48,727 nucleotides of DNA, taken from positions 8,780,932 through 8,829,658 of the forward strand of contig CM022678.1 of the NCBI GenBank assembly GCA_012295275.1. Reading direction: 5' to 3'. This document shows positions 1 to 9,474 of the stretch, piece after piece (the first letter of the stretch is position 1; the number at the start of each line of letters is the position of its first letter). Both the position numbers and the translations under genes were made by a program. The notes under the pieces were generated by a model. It worked only from the letters and a program-made list of their open reading frames with translations. It did no database searches and was not told where the DNA came from. The stretch is from Chrysomallon squamiferum (taxonomy: Eukaryota > Mollusca > Gastropoda > Neomphalida > Peltospiridae).

Positions 1-1027
1 ATTTCTTTTCAAAATCCTATGCGATCTCTAGAGACAAGATTTTTCTATTACGGACATTTAAATATCCCACACCGGCCATTTTTTTCCTTGCTTATACCAT
101 TAAAATAAGGTGCACCGTTTTCAGTTTGATTCCGCGACAAAGTGAAGATTTCGTATACGCGTGATTCTACGGAAAAACTCGTGGCCTGCAAACCTAATTA
201 CGTTTTGAAAATTTCATGTACGCACGATTTTCACTCACTTATTTTTTTTGTTTCGGTCAGACTGAATCTACCCGATTATTTGTCCCTGTATAAAATAAAC
301 CAGGATGAAAAGCGACCGTCAATAAAAATTAAATTTATTTATTTATTTTTCAAAACTGTTTGCCTGTATGACAGCGCCGACCCTGTGTGTGCTTACTATA
401 TGTCATTTTACCATTAACTGTTTTTGTTTGTTTTTTTGTTAAAGATATTCAGGATATGAGTTTGATAAAAATCACAAACACGGTGGATTGACCGGAACTG
501 AATAAACATCATCTGCTAACGTATGTTTCCATTTTATCTTGCGTAATGAATTTTTCTTTTTTTATTATTATTATTTTTTTTTTTTGAAAGGTACATTGAC
601 TGTACAACAACAACTACTACTATTGCTCCTAATACGAATACTATTACAATCATTATCACCAAACATATGCTACTACTAATATTAATAATAGATTTGTTAA
701 TTCCGTTTTTTTTTTTTATTATTATTATTATTTGTTTTTAATTTACATTTGTACTTCTTTCCTTTTTGTTTGTAACTGAATTAATTTGTAATATATTTTT
801 GACTGCGTATATTCAAAACGTGACTAAACAAAGTCAAGTGTGTTTCGCCTCGGTAAACAAACAGAATGTTAAACTGAACAAGTTGGGTATGAAGATTGTC
901 GTGTCAATGTGTATACACAGCTAAATGCCAACTGGTTTTTATGTCTAATAGTTGTTACATATTTTTTTTCTTTTAAGCAGATCCAGTATCATCCAGTTCG
1001 TCATTCTATTTCAGACATGCTTTATTT
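1..1027. other. AT-rich sequence without a recognisable gene
   Basis: I see no exon, RNA gene or mobile-element signature here. The stretch has T-runs and short TTA repeats around 560-590 and 710-735. A 91-codon open frame at 142-417 has no domain, splice context or codon signal that I would trust. Confidence 0.5.
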
Positions 1028-1227
1028 NNNNNNNNNNNNNNNNNNNNNNNNNNNNNNNNNNNNNNNNNNNNNNNNNNNNNNNNNNNNNNNNNNNNNNNNN
1101 NNNNNNNNNNNNNNNNNNNNNNNNNNNNNNNNNNNNNNNNNNNNNNNNNNNNNNNNNNNNNNNNNNNNNNNNNNNNNNNNNNNNNNNNNNNNNNNNNNNN
1201 NNNNNNNNNNNNNNNNNNNNNNNNNNN
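1028..1227. other. Assembly gap of 200 N
   Basis: A run of exactly 200 N marks a scaffold gap of nominal length. It lies 386 bp downstream (minus-strand sense) of the first CKK-domain exon of the CAMSAP-like fragment, so missing CKK exons could be in it. Open frames running across it are artefacts. Confidence 0.99.
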
Positions 1228-1296
1228 GGTATAAAATTAAAGTCATTACTGATAAAATTATAGACACTCACACCTATCCTGTAGATTTATTCCACT

Positions 1297-1359
1297 CTGA
1301 GGTATTTCTATAATTCTACAACAATTAATAACAATGATCTGTCAGTGAAAATACCTCAG
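1297..1359. repeat. Small inverted repeat
   Basis: The 11-base arm CTGAGGTATTT at 1297-1307 is matched by its exact complement at 1349-1359, with a 41-base loop. It may be a degraded small element or chance; no function is claimed. Confidence 0.35.
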
Positions 1360-1612
1360 CATGGTGATGAGACTTAGAAATGTATGTTGTCACTGGAACA
1401 AAACAAAAACACACAATAATAACAAACAACAGTAAAATACTGTACATTAACAAGAGTAGGATAAATCAGAAAAAAGAATTAGTTCACTTATAAAAATCTA
1501 TCTGTTTCTTATTATTGTTTGTTTTCTTAAAGACAATCAAATATAATGAAAGAATAATTCTGTAAGAAAATTAAATGAAGTGTATGAGATAGAAGTATGT
1601 ATTAAGTGTCAC

Positions 1613-1730
1613 CTCTAAAACTTTGTTTTTCAGTCTGTGTTGACGATGCCTGCGAGGCAGCAGTGGCTGATGGCGTTGAGGATGATGTGATGATTAGATT
1701 TAGAACTTGGCTTCACGTACAGCTTTGGTC
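1613..1730 (-). CDS. CAMSAP-like exon: start of CKK domain, frameshifted
   Basis: The exon opens after gaacag and reads GPKLYVKPSSKSN, then HHIILNAISHCCLAG, the strongest CAMSAP signature in the window (CKK consensus GPKLY.KPS.KSN...NAI.HCCLAG). The frame then meets TGA after IVNTD, but the next frame continues KNKVLE up to a GT donor at 1611-1612, as in the family (HKNKVLEE). A missing base near the A-run is implied: a real frameshift or a sequencing error. The remaining CKK exons are not visible and could lie in the gap at 1028-1227. Confidence 0.8.
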
Positions 1731-2124
1731 CTGTTCAAACAAAGAAACAAAACAACACTGACAAACTAAACACTGTGATTAATTTAGGATTTAAAAAATG
1801 AATAAAGTGTTTTTTTTATAGGTTTAGAAATGTTACTGTCCTATCCTGACTGAAAGAAATTTAAATATATTTTACAATCTTTTTAATGTGAAAGGATAAG
1901 AATGTGTTCAATTTAAAAAATTAAAAAATTCAGTTTCACAATACTGTGAAGCAATTCCTAACAGTTAAAATTGATAAAAAAAGTAAAAAATATGTGTGCA
2001 TCTAATATTATATTTTATGATATTCACAGCTACTCATACTGAGAATAACAAAAACAACAATAATAAAAGTATTAATAATGATGATGTAGTAATAAATTTG
2101 CTTTTAATAATAGAGTTATCTAAC

Positions 2125-2187
2125 CTGAATATTCACCAGCTTCACTTCCATCCATTCTCGGAGTTCTTCTTCCTAACTGGTACAAGT
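2125..2187 (-). CDS. CAMSAP-like exon preceding the CKK domain
   Basis: 63 bases, acceptor tttcag, donor TCAG|gttaga, phase 1 to 1. It encodes LYQLGRRTPRMDGSEAGEYS and joins in frame to GPKLYVKPSSKSN of the next exon, reproducing the EYTGPKLY-type entry into the CAMSAP CKK domain. Confidence 0.7.
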
Positions 2188-2351
2188 CTGAAAAAATAAA
2201 AATAAAAATAAAAATAAATTAAAACAAATTAGTATTAGCTATAAATCCATAAATAATTATGAACTTTGCAAAATAAAAAGTAGGCATCAACTCATGGTTC
2301 TAGGAGAGGTTTATGATGTAATGGAGTTAGACTACAGAATCCTGTTGTCAC

Positions 2352-2551
2352 CACAAATTGTATAATTTATATTGTTTCTGATTAATGTACCTGGAGATGC
2401 TGTCACATGACACAAATTTATATTGTTTATGATTAATGTACCTGGAGATGGTGTCACATGACACAAATTTATATTGTTTATGATTAATGTACCTGGAGAT
2501 GGTGTCACATGACACAAATTTATATTGTTTATGATTAATGTACCTGGAGAT
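2352..2551 (-). repeat. 51-bp tandem repeat carrying a splice donor
   Basis: About four units of 51 bp, each containing plus-strand GTACCTGGAGATG. Minus-strand GT donors recur at 2542-2543, 2491-2492, 2440-2441 and 2389-2390, exactly 51 bp apart. Since 51 is 17 codons and the repeat is open in the exon's frame, use of a later donor would add 17, 34 or 51 residues (TLIINNINLCHVTPSPG units) without shifting frame. Confidence 0.9.
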
Positions 2552-2584
2552 GGAGGTCTTCTGTATGTGGCTCCCCCTGTCTGC
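2544..2584 (-). CDS. CAMSAP-like linker exon with repeated splice donor
   Basis: A 41-base exon (acceptor aaacag, donor CCAG|gtacat) encodes QTGGATYRRPPSP in the frame demanded by its neighbours (entry 2, exit 1). The last bases of the exon plus its donor are the repeat unit of the 51-bp tandem array immediately downstream in the minus sense, giving three more copies of the same donor. Confidence 0.55.
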
Positions 2585-2599
2585 CTGTTTTGTGTAAGT

Positions 2600-4182
2600 A
2601 CATTGCAGCAAACTAACAGAAAAACAAAAACAAAACAATTTAAAAGCTTGTGTTATATTACTTGAAATCTCAAAAACAATTAATGACATAATGATGAATA
2701 AATAAATAAATAAATCAATCAATCAATAAATAATTTTATTTTAAGAAAATATTAAAAATAGAAAAAGAACAGAACAGAAAAATCAAAATACTAACTATAT
2801 AACAAAGAGAGAAAACTTGAATATGAAAACTGATACTTTTCAAGTTTAATTACAAATAATAATAATGATAATAATATTAAACATCAAATAATAATAATAA
2901 ACTTTAAACAAATAATTTTAAAAAATTCGAAAGTTGCAAACAAATAAATTATCTATTCTACATTATAAATACTACCAGTAATAATTAATGCTTTATCTCA
3001 TCATTAATTTATTGTAACAATTAACCACTTACTAAGTTCAGTAATAAATTTTACATGAAAATTAATTAAACTCTCCAGATAGTGTTTTGACTGTACATGT
3101 ATGTAATAACATATATCAATAAATCTTAAACACATAAATTTAGCAATGGCTTAATTTAGATTTGACAATAATAATTAGCAGGTCAGTAAAAATAAGAAAA
3201 TTAATAAACAAGCTAATTTAACCAAAACATAACCTGCAAATAAAGATTTAAAATAAAATTTCACAGAAAAGATAAAAACTAATATTATAAATCTAGACTG
3301 ACAATGATGATAATGAAGAGGATTAAAATGGAGACATTTACATCACAATACATGAAGATGTTGTAGATGATAAATCAATTAATCTCTAAATAAATGATGT
3401 TATTAAAAATAGAAATAAATAATAACAACAAAAAAATAAAAAATAAAAATAAAAATAAAATAAATAAATAAACAAATAATAATAAAATGGTGATTTCTAA
3501 CTACATTATTTTGATGCATCTTTCTAAATCTACACGGTATAAAGTCTGCAACTTCTGCTTACATTTGTATGTGTACTTTGGCAAATATTAAATAGTCTCT
3601 TTCCAATTAAAAATGTTTTTAGTATGAGTTAAAAAGTGAAATTTTTTACTAATGGTGTATTTAAAACAATAAATAAAATGATAATAAACAAAAAAAAACC
3701 TGGAAAGATGCAAAATCTGTAAAAGCAAAAAAGAACTAGTTTAAAATTTTAAATGAAGGGCTGATGATGAATTTTTGTTAATTTTTAAAGCAGCAGAAAA
3801 AAGCTGAATATATCTGATGGTCCAAATGGCCAAAAATGAAAAATTTTGTTCATGTTTACTGTTTTCATTTTTTCTGTTCACCAAAGTGTTTTGTTATTTT
3901 TATAAAAGCTGAATATATATCAAATGAATTTTATAAACACTGTTTTTTTTTTGTTTTCAAATTTCTCTATATCAATGAACTTTATAAACAAGATAATATA
4001 TATATATATATATGAAACACATTAAACATATTCAGATTGAGTAAATTATCACAAAATGCTGGCATACACTCTATTACTGATTTCTGTATAAAATAATTAT
4101 GGGTACCAGAAACCACAAAACTATTAGAACACAAAATACATTTAGAATGTTTGTGATTTTCTAGATGTGGATGAGAACAAAC
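2600..4182. other. Intron-like AT-rich sequence
   Basis: No gene seen. It contains AAAT/AATA-type simple repeats (2695-2735, 3430-3480) and a TA run at 3993-4012. It would be intronic to the minus-strand CAMSAP-like fragment. Confidence 0.5.
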
Positions 4183-4239
4183 CTGCTTTTCTCATATTGC
4201 CACAAGGTGAACCAATACGAAAGTGAGAAGGCTGGGAGG
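4183..4239 (-). CDS. CAMSAP-like linker exon (frame uncertain)
   Basis: 57 bases with acceptor tttcag and donor CAG|gtttgt. Chain phase predicts a hydrophobic reading (SLPAFSLSYWFTLWQYEKS), whereas the +1 reading PSQPSHFRIGSPCGNMRKA looks more like a CAMSAP linker. Either an indel lies upstream or the chain phase is only accidental. Confidence 0.4.
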
Positions 4240-6335
4240 CTGAAACAAGCAAACAAACCAATGCAACGAAAAAACAGAAAGAAAACAAAAGATTGAAAAT
4301 AAAATAAAGTAAAAAATTCCTTTACCAAAATCATGCAGGAAGCAAATAAGTGACTAACTTTCTTTGGTTGATTTTTTTCTCTGGTTAATTATTTTAAATG
4401 ATAATAATAATAATAATAATAACACCCATTTGTCACTTTAAATAAATTCAGATTTGAGATCATTCCAAAACTTCTTATACTTTTAAAATGAAAACAATTA
4501 AAAGAAAGATAAAAAAAAGGAAACAAGACTGCATTTATAAGAAAAACAGAAATTAAATAACGTCACTTATTTTATTCCTGGCATACAGATAAAAAAAAAA
4601 AAATAATAAGAAGAAGACACTGTATAGTGTTAGTTTGGTTAAATTCTACTCATTTCTTGCCTTTTTGAAGAGATTAACAAATTTCTATCTTTTATTAAAG
4701 ATCAGTGAGATTAAAAACACTTTTCCTTATATCTTTAAAGGTAAATTTTTAAAAAGATTTCCAAAACAAAATGTGAAGTTTTCATTTTTACGGTTGTTCT
4801 GTAGAAGATGGATAGGGTAAAAAGAGTTTCTCAGCTGAATCTATTTTAATAGTGACAAAATAACTAAAAGACTACTTAATAAAAACTGCATGTACTGAAT
4901 ACATTTTTCTAGTAAAACTAAAATCAAAATGGCTGATCATGTAGTTCTTCAGGTTCAGAACAAAACAGATACTCCTATATTTTATTTTTCTTATTGATAA
5001 AATTAAACTAAATTATAGCAAAGATATAATCTCCTCAAGCAGGCAAGAAATTTCATGAAAGGTGTCAGTATAAAATCAAGGAAAGTTCCATGATTATTTT
5101 TAATCTGTCAGAAGAGAATACTAATCTATTTCTGGTTGGCATAGCATTGTTTTCATATTTTAATAATTAATTCTGCTTTTTAGTTGTTGTTTTTTTCACC
5201 TCAAAGTAAAATTATAAATTTAAATTTTGTTTTTATTTTTATTTATTTATTATTTTTTAATGCTTTTCTCTGCATTTTGATTTTTCCTTGCTTCAGTTAG
5301 ATTTTTTTTGATAAACTTTACAAGGAGACTACATCTATAGACAGCTTTATTGTAACTGACAAAGATTTGAAGATGTAAAAGCCAAAGTATTTTGTCTAAT
5401 CTACAAAATTAATGGAAATTTGAATTCTTATATGAAGTGGAGAATACAGATTCATTAGAAAGCATGAAGAGATAAATAAAAATAAAAGATAAAATTTGTA
5501 TTGAAATAAAAACATCAACAGAAAAATAAATTTTATGAATATTAGTAATAAGTAATTGTACTAAAAAGAAGAATAAATGAACAGAAAGAAAATAAAATAA
5601 TAAAATAAATAAGAGAATAAATTTAATAACATATGTACATTGTCCATGCAATATTGTAATATAAAGTAGATATCTAATATAAAAAGATAATCGGAAATTT
5701 TGTATTAGTTTTTCCAGTTAAATAATACCTTATTTAAATATACAAAATGCAATTAGCACAGTATTGCTATGAATGAATAAATATACAAATGGATAATGAA
5801 AGCAATCTGGAATTAACAAGTACTAATATGAACGAGTAAATGTACCAGTGGATAATTAATTCAAATTAAAAAGGGAAAAGGTGCAGTCTAGCCAAATGTA
5901 CTTTCCTCCTATATTCTCTCAAAACTGTTTTAAATGTATTTTATGCTGATTCAACTGATTTCATTTTATGCATTCTGAAATTCTTTAACTGTAAATATAC
6001 TAAACACTTTTAGATTGTTTTGTTTGTGTATCCATCATAAATACACATTAACAAAATAAAAAAGTCTACTCAATGTTGTATATACTATTCAAATGTAGGT
6101 AATACTATTCAAATAAAGGTTATTTCATTTACTATGATCAGTAAAGGAATCCATTATACAGATTTCCCAAAGGACAATACATTCAACACACACACACAGA
6201 TATATATATAAAATAACTGGACAGTATTTGCTGGCAAAAAAGAGCTAAATATGAACTATAATCAAGCATTTTACTAATACTTGTCATAAAATGTGTGAAA
6301 GTAATTTAAACAAATTTTTTGTATTTGTCATTTAC
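4240..6335. other. Intron-like AT-rich sequence
   Basis: No gene seen; short A/T-rich simple repeats only, such as AAT units near 4400 and a CA/TA run at 6187-6209. It lies between two blocks of the CAMSAP-like fragment. Confidence 0.5.
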
Positions 6336-6463
6336 CTCTCTCTTTCTCTCTGTTCCATTAATTCCATATCTTTTTCCAGTTTTTGTCTTTCCTGTTCTTC
6401 TTTTCTCTTTATTTGTCTCTCCACCAGTCTGTCTTTCTTTGACATCATTTCCTGTTCACTGGT
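6336..6463 (-). CDS. CAMSAP-like exon: charged coiled coil
   Basis: 128 bases with acceptor tttcag and donor GAG|gtaaat, encoding 42 residues starting TSEQEMMSKKDRLVERQIKR and continuing as Lys/Glu/Arg-rich helix. CAMSAP proteins have such a coil beginning with a QEEMAKKR-type motif before the CKK linker. A generic coiled coil cannot be excluded from this exon alone; the flanking exons support the assignment. Confidence 0.6.
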
Positions 6464-6745
6464 CTGAAATGTTTATCAACATAAAGTTGTAAGAGTAACC
6501 TTTTACAAAAAATTAACACCTAAAAAGAAAAATAATAATAATAAAAAATAACTATCCCTTGTCTGAAATAAAAACCATTAGAATTTACCATATTTTTTCA
6601 AAATATAAAATGAAGAAAGTAAATTAACTTTAACTGAGTGAAACAAACTCTATTTACTAGAAAAAAATAAAAAAAGATTTCAAATTTTAATATTTAACAA
6701 GATAATAAATGTAAAATAAATAAATAAATAAAAACAACAGCATAC

Positions 6746-6831
6746 CTGATGGTTGGAACAACACATTCTACTGAAACCACTTCAGTGGCATATGCCAACA
6801 TCAGCACATCAATTAGAGCTATATGTACATT
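6746..6831 (-). CDS. CAMSAP-like exon: CH domain
   Basis: A clean exon of 86 bases, with acceptor tttcag and donor CAG|gtatgc. It encodes 28 residues including HIALIDVLMLAYATEVVSVE, close to the CAMSAP CH helix that reads about HMAMIDALMMAYTVEMISIE in vertebrates. It has no stop. It enters in phase 0 and leaves in phase 2, which does not fit the next block downstream, so an exon is missing between them. Confidence 0.75.
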
Positions 6832-7141
6832 CTGAAAGAAAAAATAAATAAAATAATAATAATAACATTATAATAAAAATAATACAAAGCAGTTATAAAT
6901 AAATAACTAATACTTCTGTGAAAATTTAAATTTAACTTTATTATTCAGACAAAGTAGGCTGTGGGATATCTTCAGTATACTTTGTTATTAATAAATAATG
7001 TAACATAATTATTATAATATTAAACTGATTACAAAACAATAGAAAATAAGTGATTTTTATTACACTATTTTATAATCAATAAAGAGTATCTACAAAACTT
7101 ATTTTACTCTCTAAGACACAAAAATAAAATTAAAAAGTTAC

Positions 7142-7224
7142 ATCTCAGAACGGTGCAGTCTGCAAAAGAATGGTTTCTGTAACAGGTGATTCATCCTTAG
7201 AACTCCATGATGAAAATTTCCTTT
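7142..7224 (-). CDS. CAMSAP-like exon: CH domain, central part
   Basis: Minus-strand reading gives SSKDESPVTETILLQTAPF, then TGA, then Asp and a GT donor (GAT|gtaact). This recalls the CAMSAP CH segment that in vertebrates reads approximately DDTPVTDLDLSSAPIKM. The exit phase 0 matches the entry phase of the next exon at 6831. The TGA falls where a basic residue is usual, so CGA to TGA is a plausible lesion. The 5' boundary is uncertain; an AG lies at 7225-7226. Confidence 0.5.
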
Positions 7225-7418
7225 CTTGACAGACCAGAATAATAATGCATTATGCAGTGATACGAAAAATAGCAATACCAATAGTAAATATAATGTTTAT
7301 TATGTTTTGTAAGAACATGAGTTTTGTTATCAAACTACATTTGGCAGATAAATGCATTTTTCTCTACTTATTATCGTTTGTGAATGTTATAATAAATGTA
7401 TTTACATATGAAATTGCC

Positions 7419-7470
<52 letters not shown>

Positions 7471-8784
7471 CTCTCTCTCTCTGACAGTACAATCAATCTT
7501 GTTTACCTCGATCCATGGCTGAAAAGTGCGAATATTTCCGCATCCGATTCACACCTGGATTCGCACAAACATGAAACATCCCAATCCATTTGGATTCTCG
7601 TGAAATATTTCCAAAATTCTATTAAATTGAATAATCAACAAGTAACACGTTGCCGAATTAAAAATAAAAATAAACTGGCTGTCAAACATCAGTTCATACT
7701 GGTTTGAAAAGCGTAGCACACATTTGAATCCGTTTATGTTCGAAACATCGTGGTTTATCGAGACTGGTCTGGCCTTAACCTAATTTTATTTAGTATTTAA
7801 GAAGTTATTAATTTGTTTATTCTTACAAAACTTATTACAAAATTTGTAGAAATTAATTCTGGTTTCAGACCAAAATGTGATTTCCTTTCTATAGTCGCAG
7901 CCACAGTAAAACTTCTGGTGTTTAAAGAAGTATTTCTCTGTCAGATTATCTCAAGTATGCATTTTACTATTTGCAATTAACACAGGTTTGGTAAATTAGG
8001 ACAATTATAATTTATTCATTTCTGAGTTAAAAATGAAATTAAGAAAAATAACCATAATAATTATAAATAACATTAATATTAATAAATAAATAATTGCGAT
8101 AATAATTTAAAAAAAATAATAATAAATAATAAAATAAATTATTAAAATAAAATAAAGTTAAATTAAAAAAGAAAAAACAAACAAAAAAAAAAAAAAAAAA
8201 AAAAACGGGATAAAAAGCAGTCATATTTATTCTTAAAAAACAAGCACCCCCTCCCTGAAACCACCACCTGAAAAACAAAACAATTGCTCAGGGTTAAAAA
8301 TTAAGGTTTAAATGAAACAGATATTTTATTTTATTTTATTTTATTTTATTTTTAATTATTATTATTATTTTTACTAACAGGCCTTTTTCTGAGGAGAACG
8401 GATTCTGTTGTGTATTTACATAATTTATTTATTTTGTTAGGCAAAATATACACAGAGGACTCGAATGTCTCCGTTTATTCGGCCGAAATGATCCGAAAAG
8501 TCTCGATCAGTTTTACTATACTGGGTCAGCGAGACTCTCTGTTTTGTTTATCAAGACTACAGTTAACTCCATCCGGTCTGGAAAGTTAGTGGAAGTTCAT
8601 TCCATGGCACGTGGAGTTGTTAGGATTTGTTTGTAAATATTTTTCACAGGATTGATCATTTTACTTTGACATTGGACTAATTAAAGACTCCAGGATTCCA
8701 ATGAGGTAAACATATAGATTTCAATTAATTCATTTTTAAGTGCACAATATGAATATCTCATTATCTGAATATGAATATGATATC
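7225..8784. other. Intergenic sequence, partly CpG-richer
   Basis: No convincing gene. Pieces at about 7500-7580 and 8450-8640 are less AT-rich than their surroundings and contain CpG; a minus-strand ATG GAT CGA followed by gtaaac at 7507-7516 could be a start-exon end for a minus-strand gene, but nothing else supports it. A poly-A run sits at about 8185-8205. Confidence 0.4.
7420..7484. repeat. (CA)n(CT)n microsatellite
   Basis: About 25 CA units followed by about 8 CT units. Confidence 0.95.
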
Positions 8785-9010
8785 AATTAGGTATGTGTAT
8801 TTCTGCCGGAAATGCGTCCGCCATTTTCTGCCAAATCCGTGTGATCGGGGTTTCCCCGATGGCGAATGGTGTCTCTTCGTAAATTGCTTCTCATTGGTCA
8901 GGGGCTGGGAATTTCGGTTATCCCTGATGGTATAATTAGGAGGGAATTCCCGTATCCTCATTCGTTTTCGAATTTTTCAATTCGGTAAATTGGTTCGTTT
9001 TGGAGGAGAG
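8785..9010 (-). repeat. Dispersed coding-like repeat, 5'-truncated copy
   Basis: The minus strand aligns by eye with plus-strand 29424-29575. At protein level EAIYEETPFAIGE and QKMADAFPAEIHIP here correspond to EVIYAETPLAIGE and QKMADAVPAVIHIP there, with changes that keep the reading frame. This copy has an extra block of about 85 bp (roughly 8903-8988). Its upstream half appears to be the separate copy at 15515-15670. The element family is unknown to me. Confidence 0.7.
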
Positions 9011-9077
9011 TTTGAAATTTTGTCTCGTATTCAACACGCTTAAATCGGTCGTTTTCGATAACGGAGGATAATCTAAG
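8960..9077 (+). promoter_or_regulatory. Putative 5' leader exon and promoter region of the 952-aa gene
   Basis: The stretch is CpG-richer than its surroundings and ends in a strong donor, CTAAG|gtaagt at 9077/9078. The matching acceptor is cttttcag at 9466-9473, right in front of the ATG at 9475, giving a leader intron of 396 bp. The transcription start is not identifiable; no clear TATA box was seen. Confidence 0.45.
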
Positions 9078-9474
9078 GTAAGTGGAGGCGAAGAACAATA
9101 TTTCATTGTATTATATATGAATTTATATTGAAATCTGACACAGCTGAAAAAAACTGCACACGCCGGACTGACGAGCTGTAAAATCGAAATGGCTTAAAAA
9201 TCGAACATCATCAACATGGCGGATGAAAATTCGAGTGAAACTGAAGTGACTTCTACCCTTGATTTCAGCTATTATGTTTGATAAATGAGTGATAGAACAG
9301 ATTGTGATGCTGTATAAATATAGTATTATATACGACTGTACTCTGTGTCACACTTTTATTACCCGATGGATTGTAAATAGTGGACGATTGTGGATTTTGC
9401 GAGTGTCTTCAGCCAATCGGTATGAACTAATTGTAAAATTTATTAATTATTATTATGTTGGCCTTCTTTTCAGG

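Larger units (their letters stand above)
1613..7224 (-). pseudogene. CAMSAP/Patronin-like gene fragment, probably truncated
   Basis: Seven exon-like blocks on the minus strand read in the order of a CAMSAP (calmodulin-regulated spectrin-associated protein, Patronin): CH-domain part, charged coiled coil, linker, then the start of the CKK domain that binds microtubule minus ends. Neighbouring blocks are phase-compatible from the coil exon to the CKK exon (2-2-2-1-1) and from the first to the second CH exon (0-0). The junction from CH to coil does not fit in phase, and only about 280 bp separate them, so the rest of the CH domain and the long middle of the protein are absent. One block has an in-frame TGA and the CKK block a frameshift. 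I infer a truncated paralogue or pseudogene; collapsed assembly is the alternative. The family assignment is from recognisable motifs, not alignment. Confidence 0.72.

Noticed and set aside
909-1313. Several ORFs spanning the gap
   Set aside because: They consist mostly of N translated as X.
2332-2722. Stand-alone minus-strand ORFs over the 51-bp repeat
   Set aside because: The open frames come from the repeat length being a multiple of three; the useful reading is as extension of the CAMSAP-like exon.
9289-9474. N-terminal 62-codon extension of the 952-aa protein
   Set aside because: It is AT-rich, includes an intron-like polypyrimidine tract, and a splice acceptor lies directly before the ATG at 9475.
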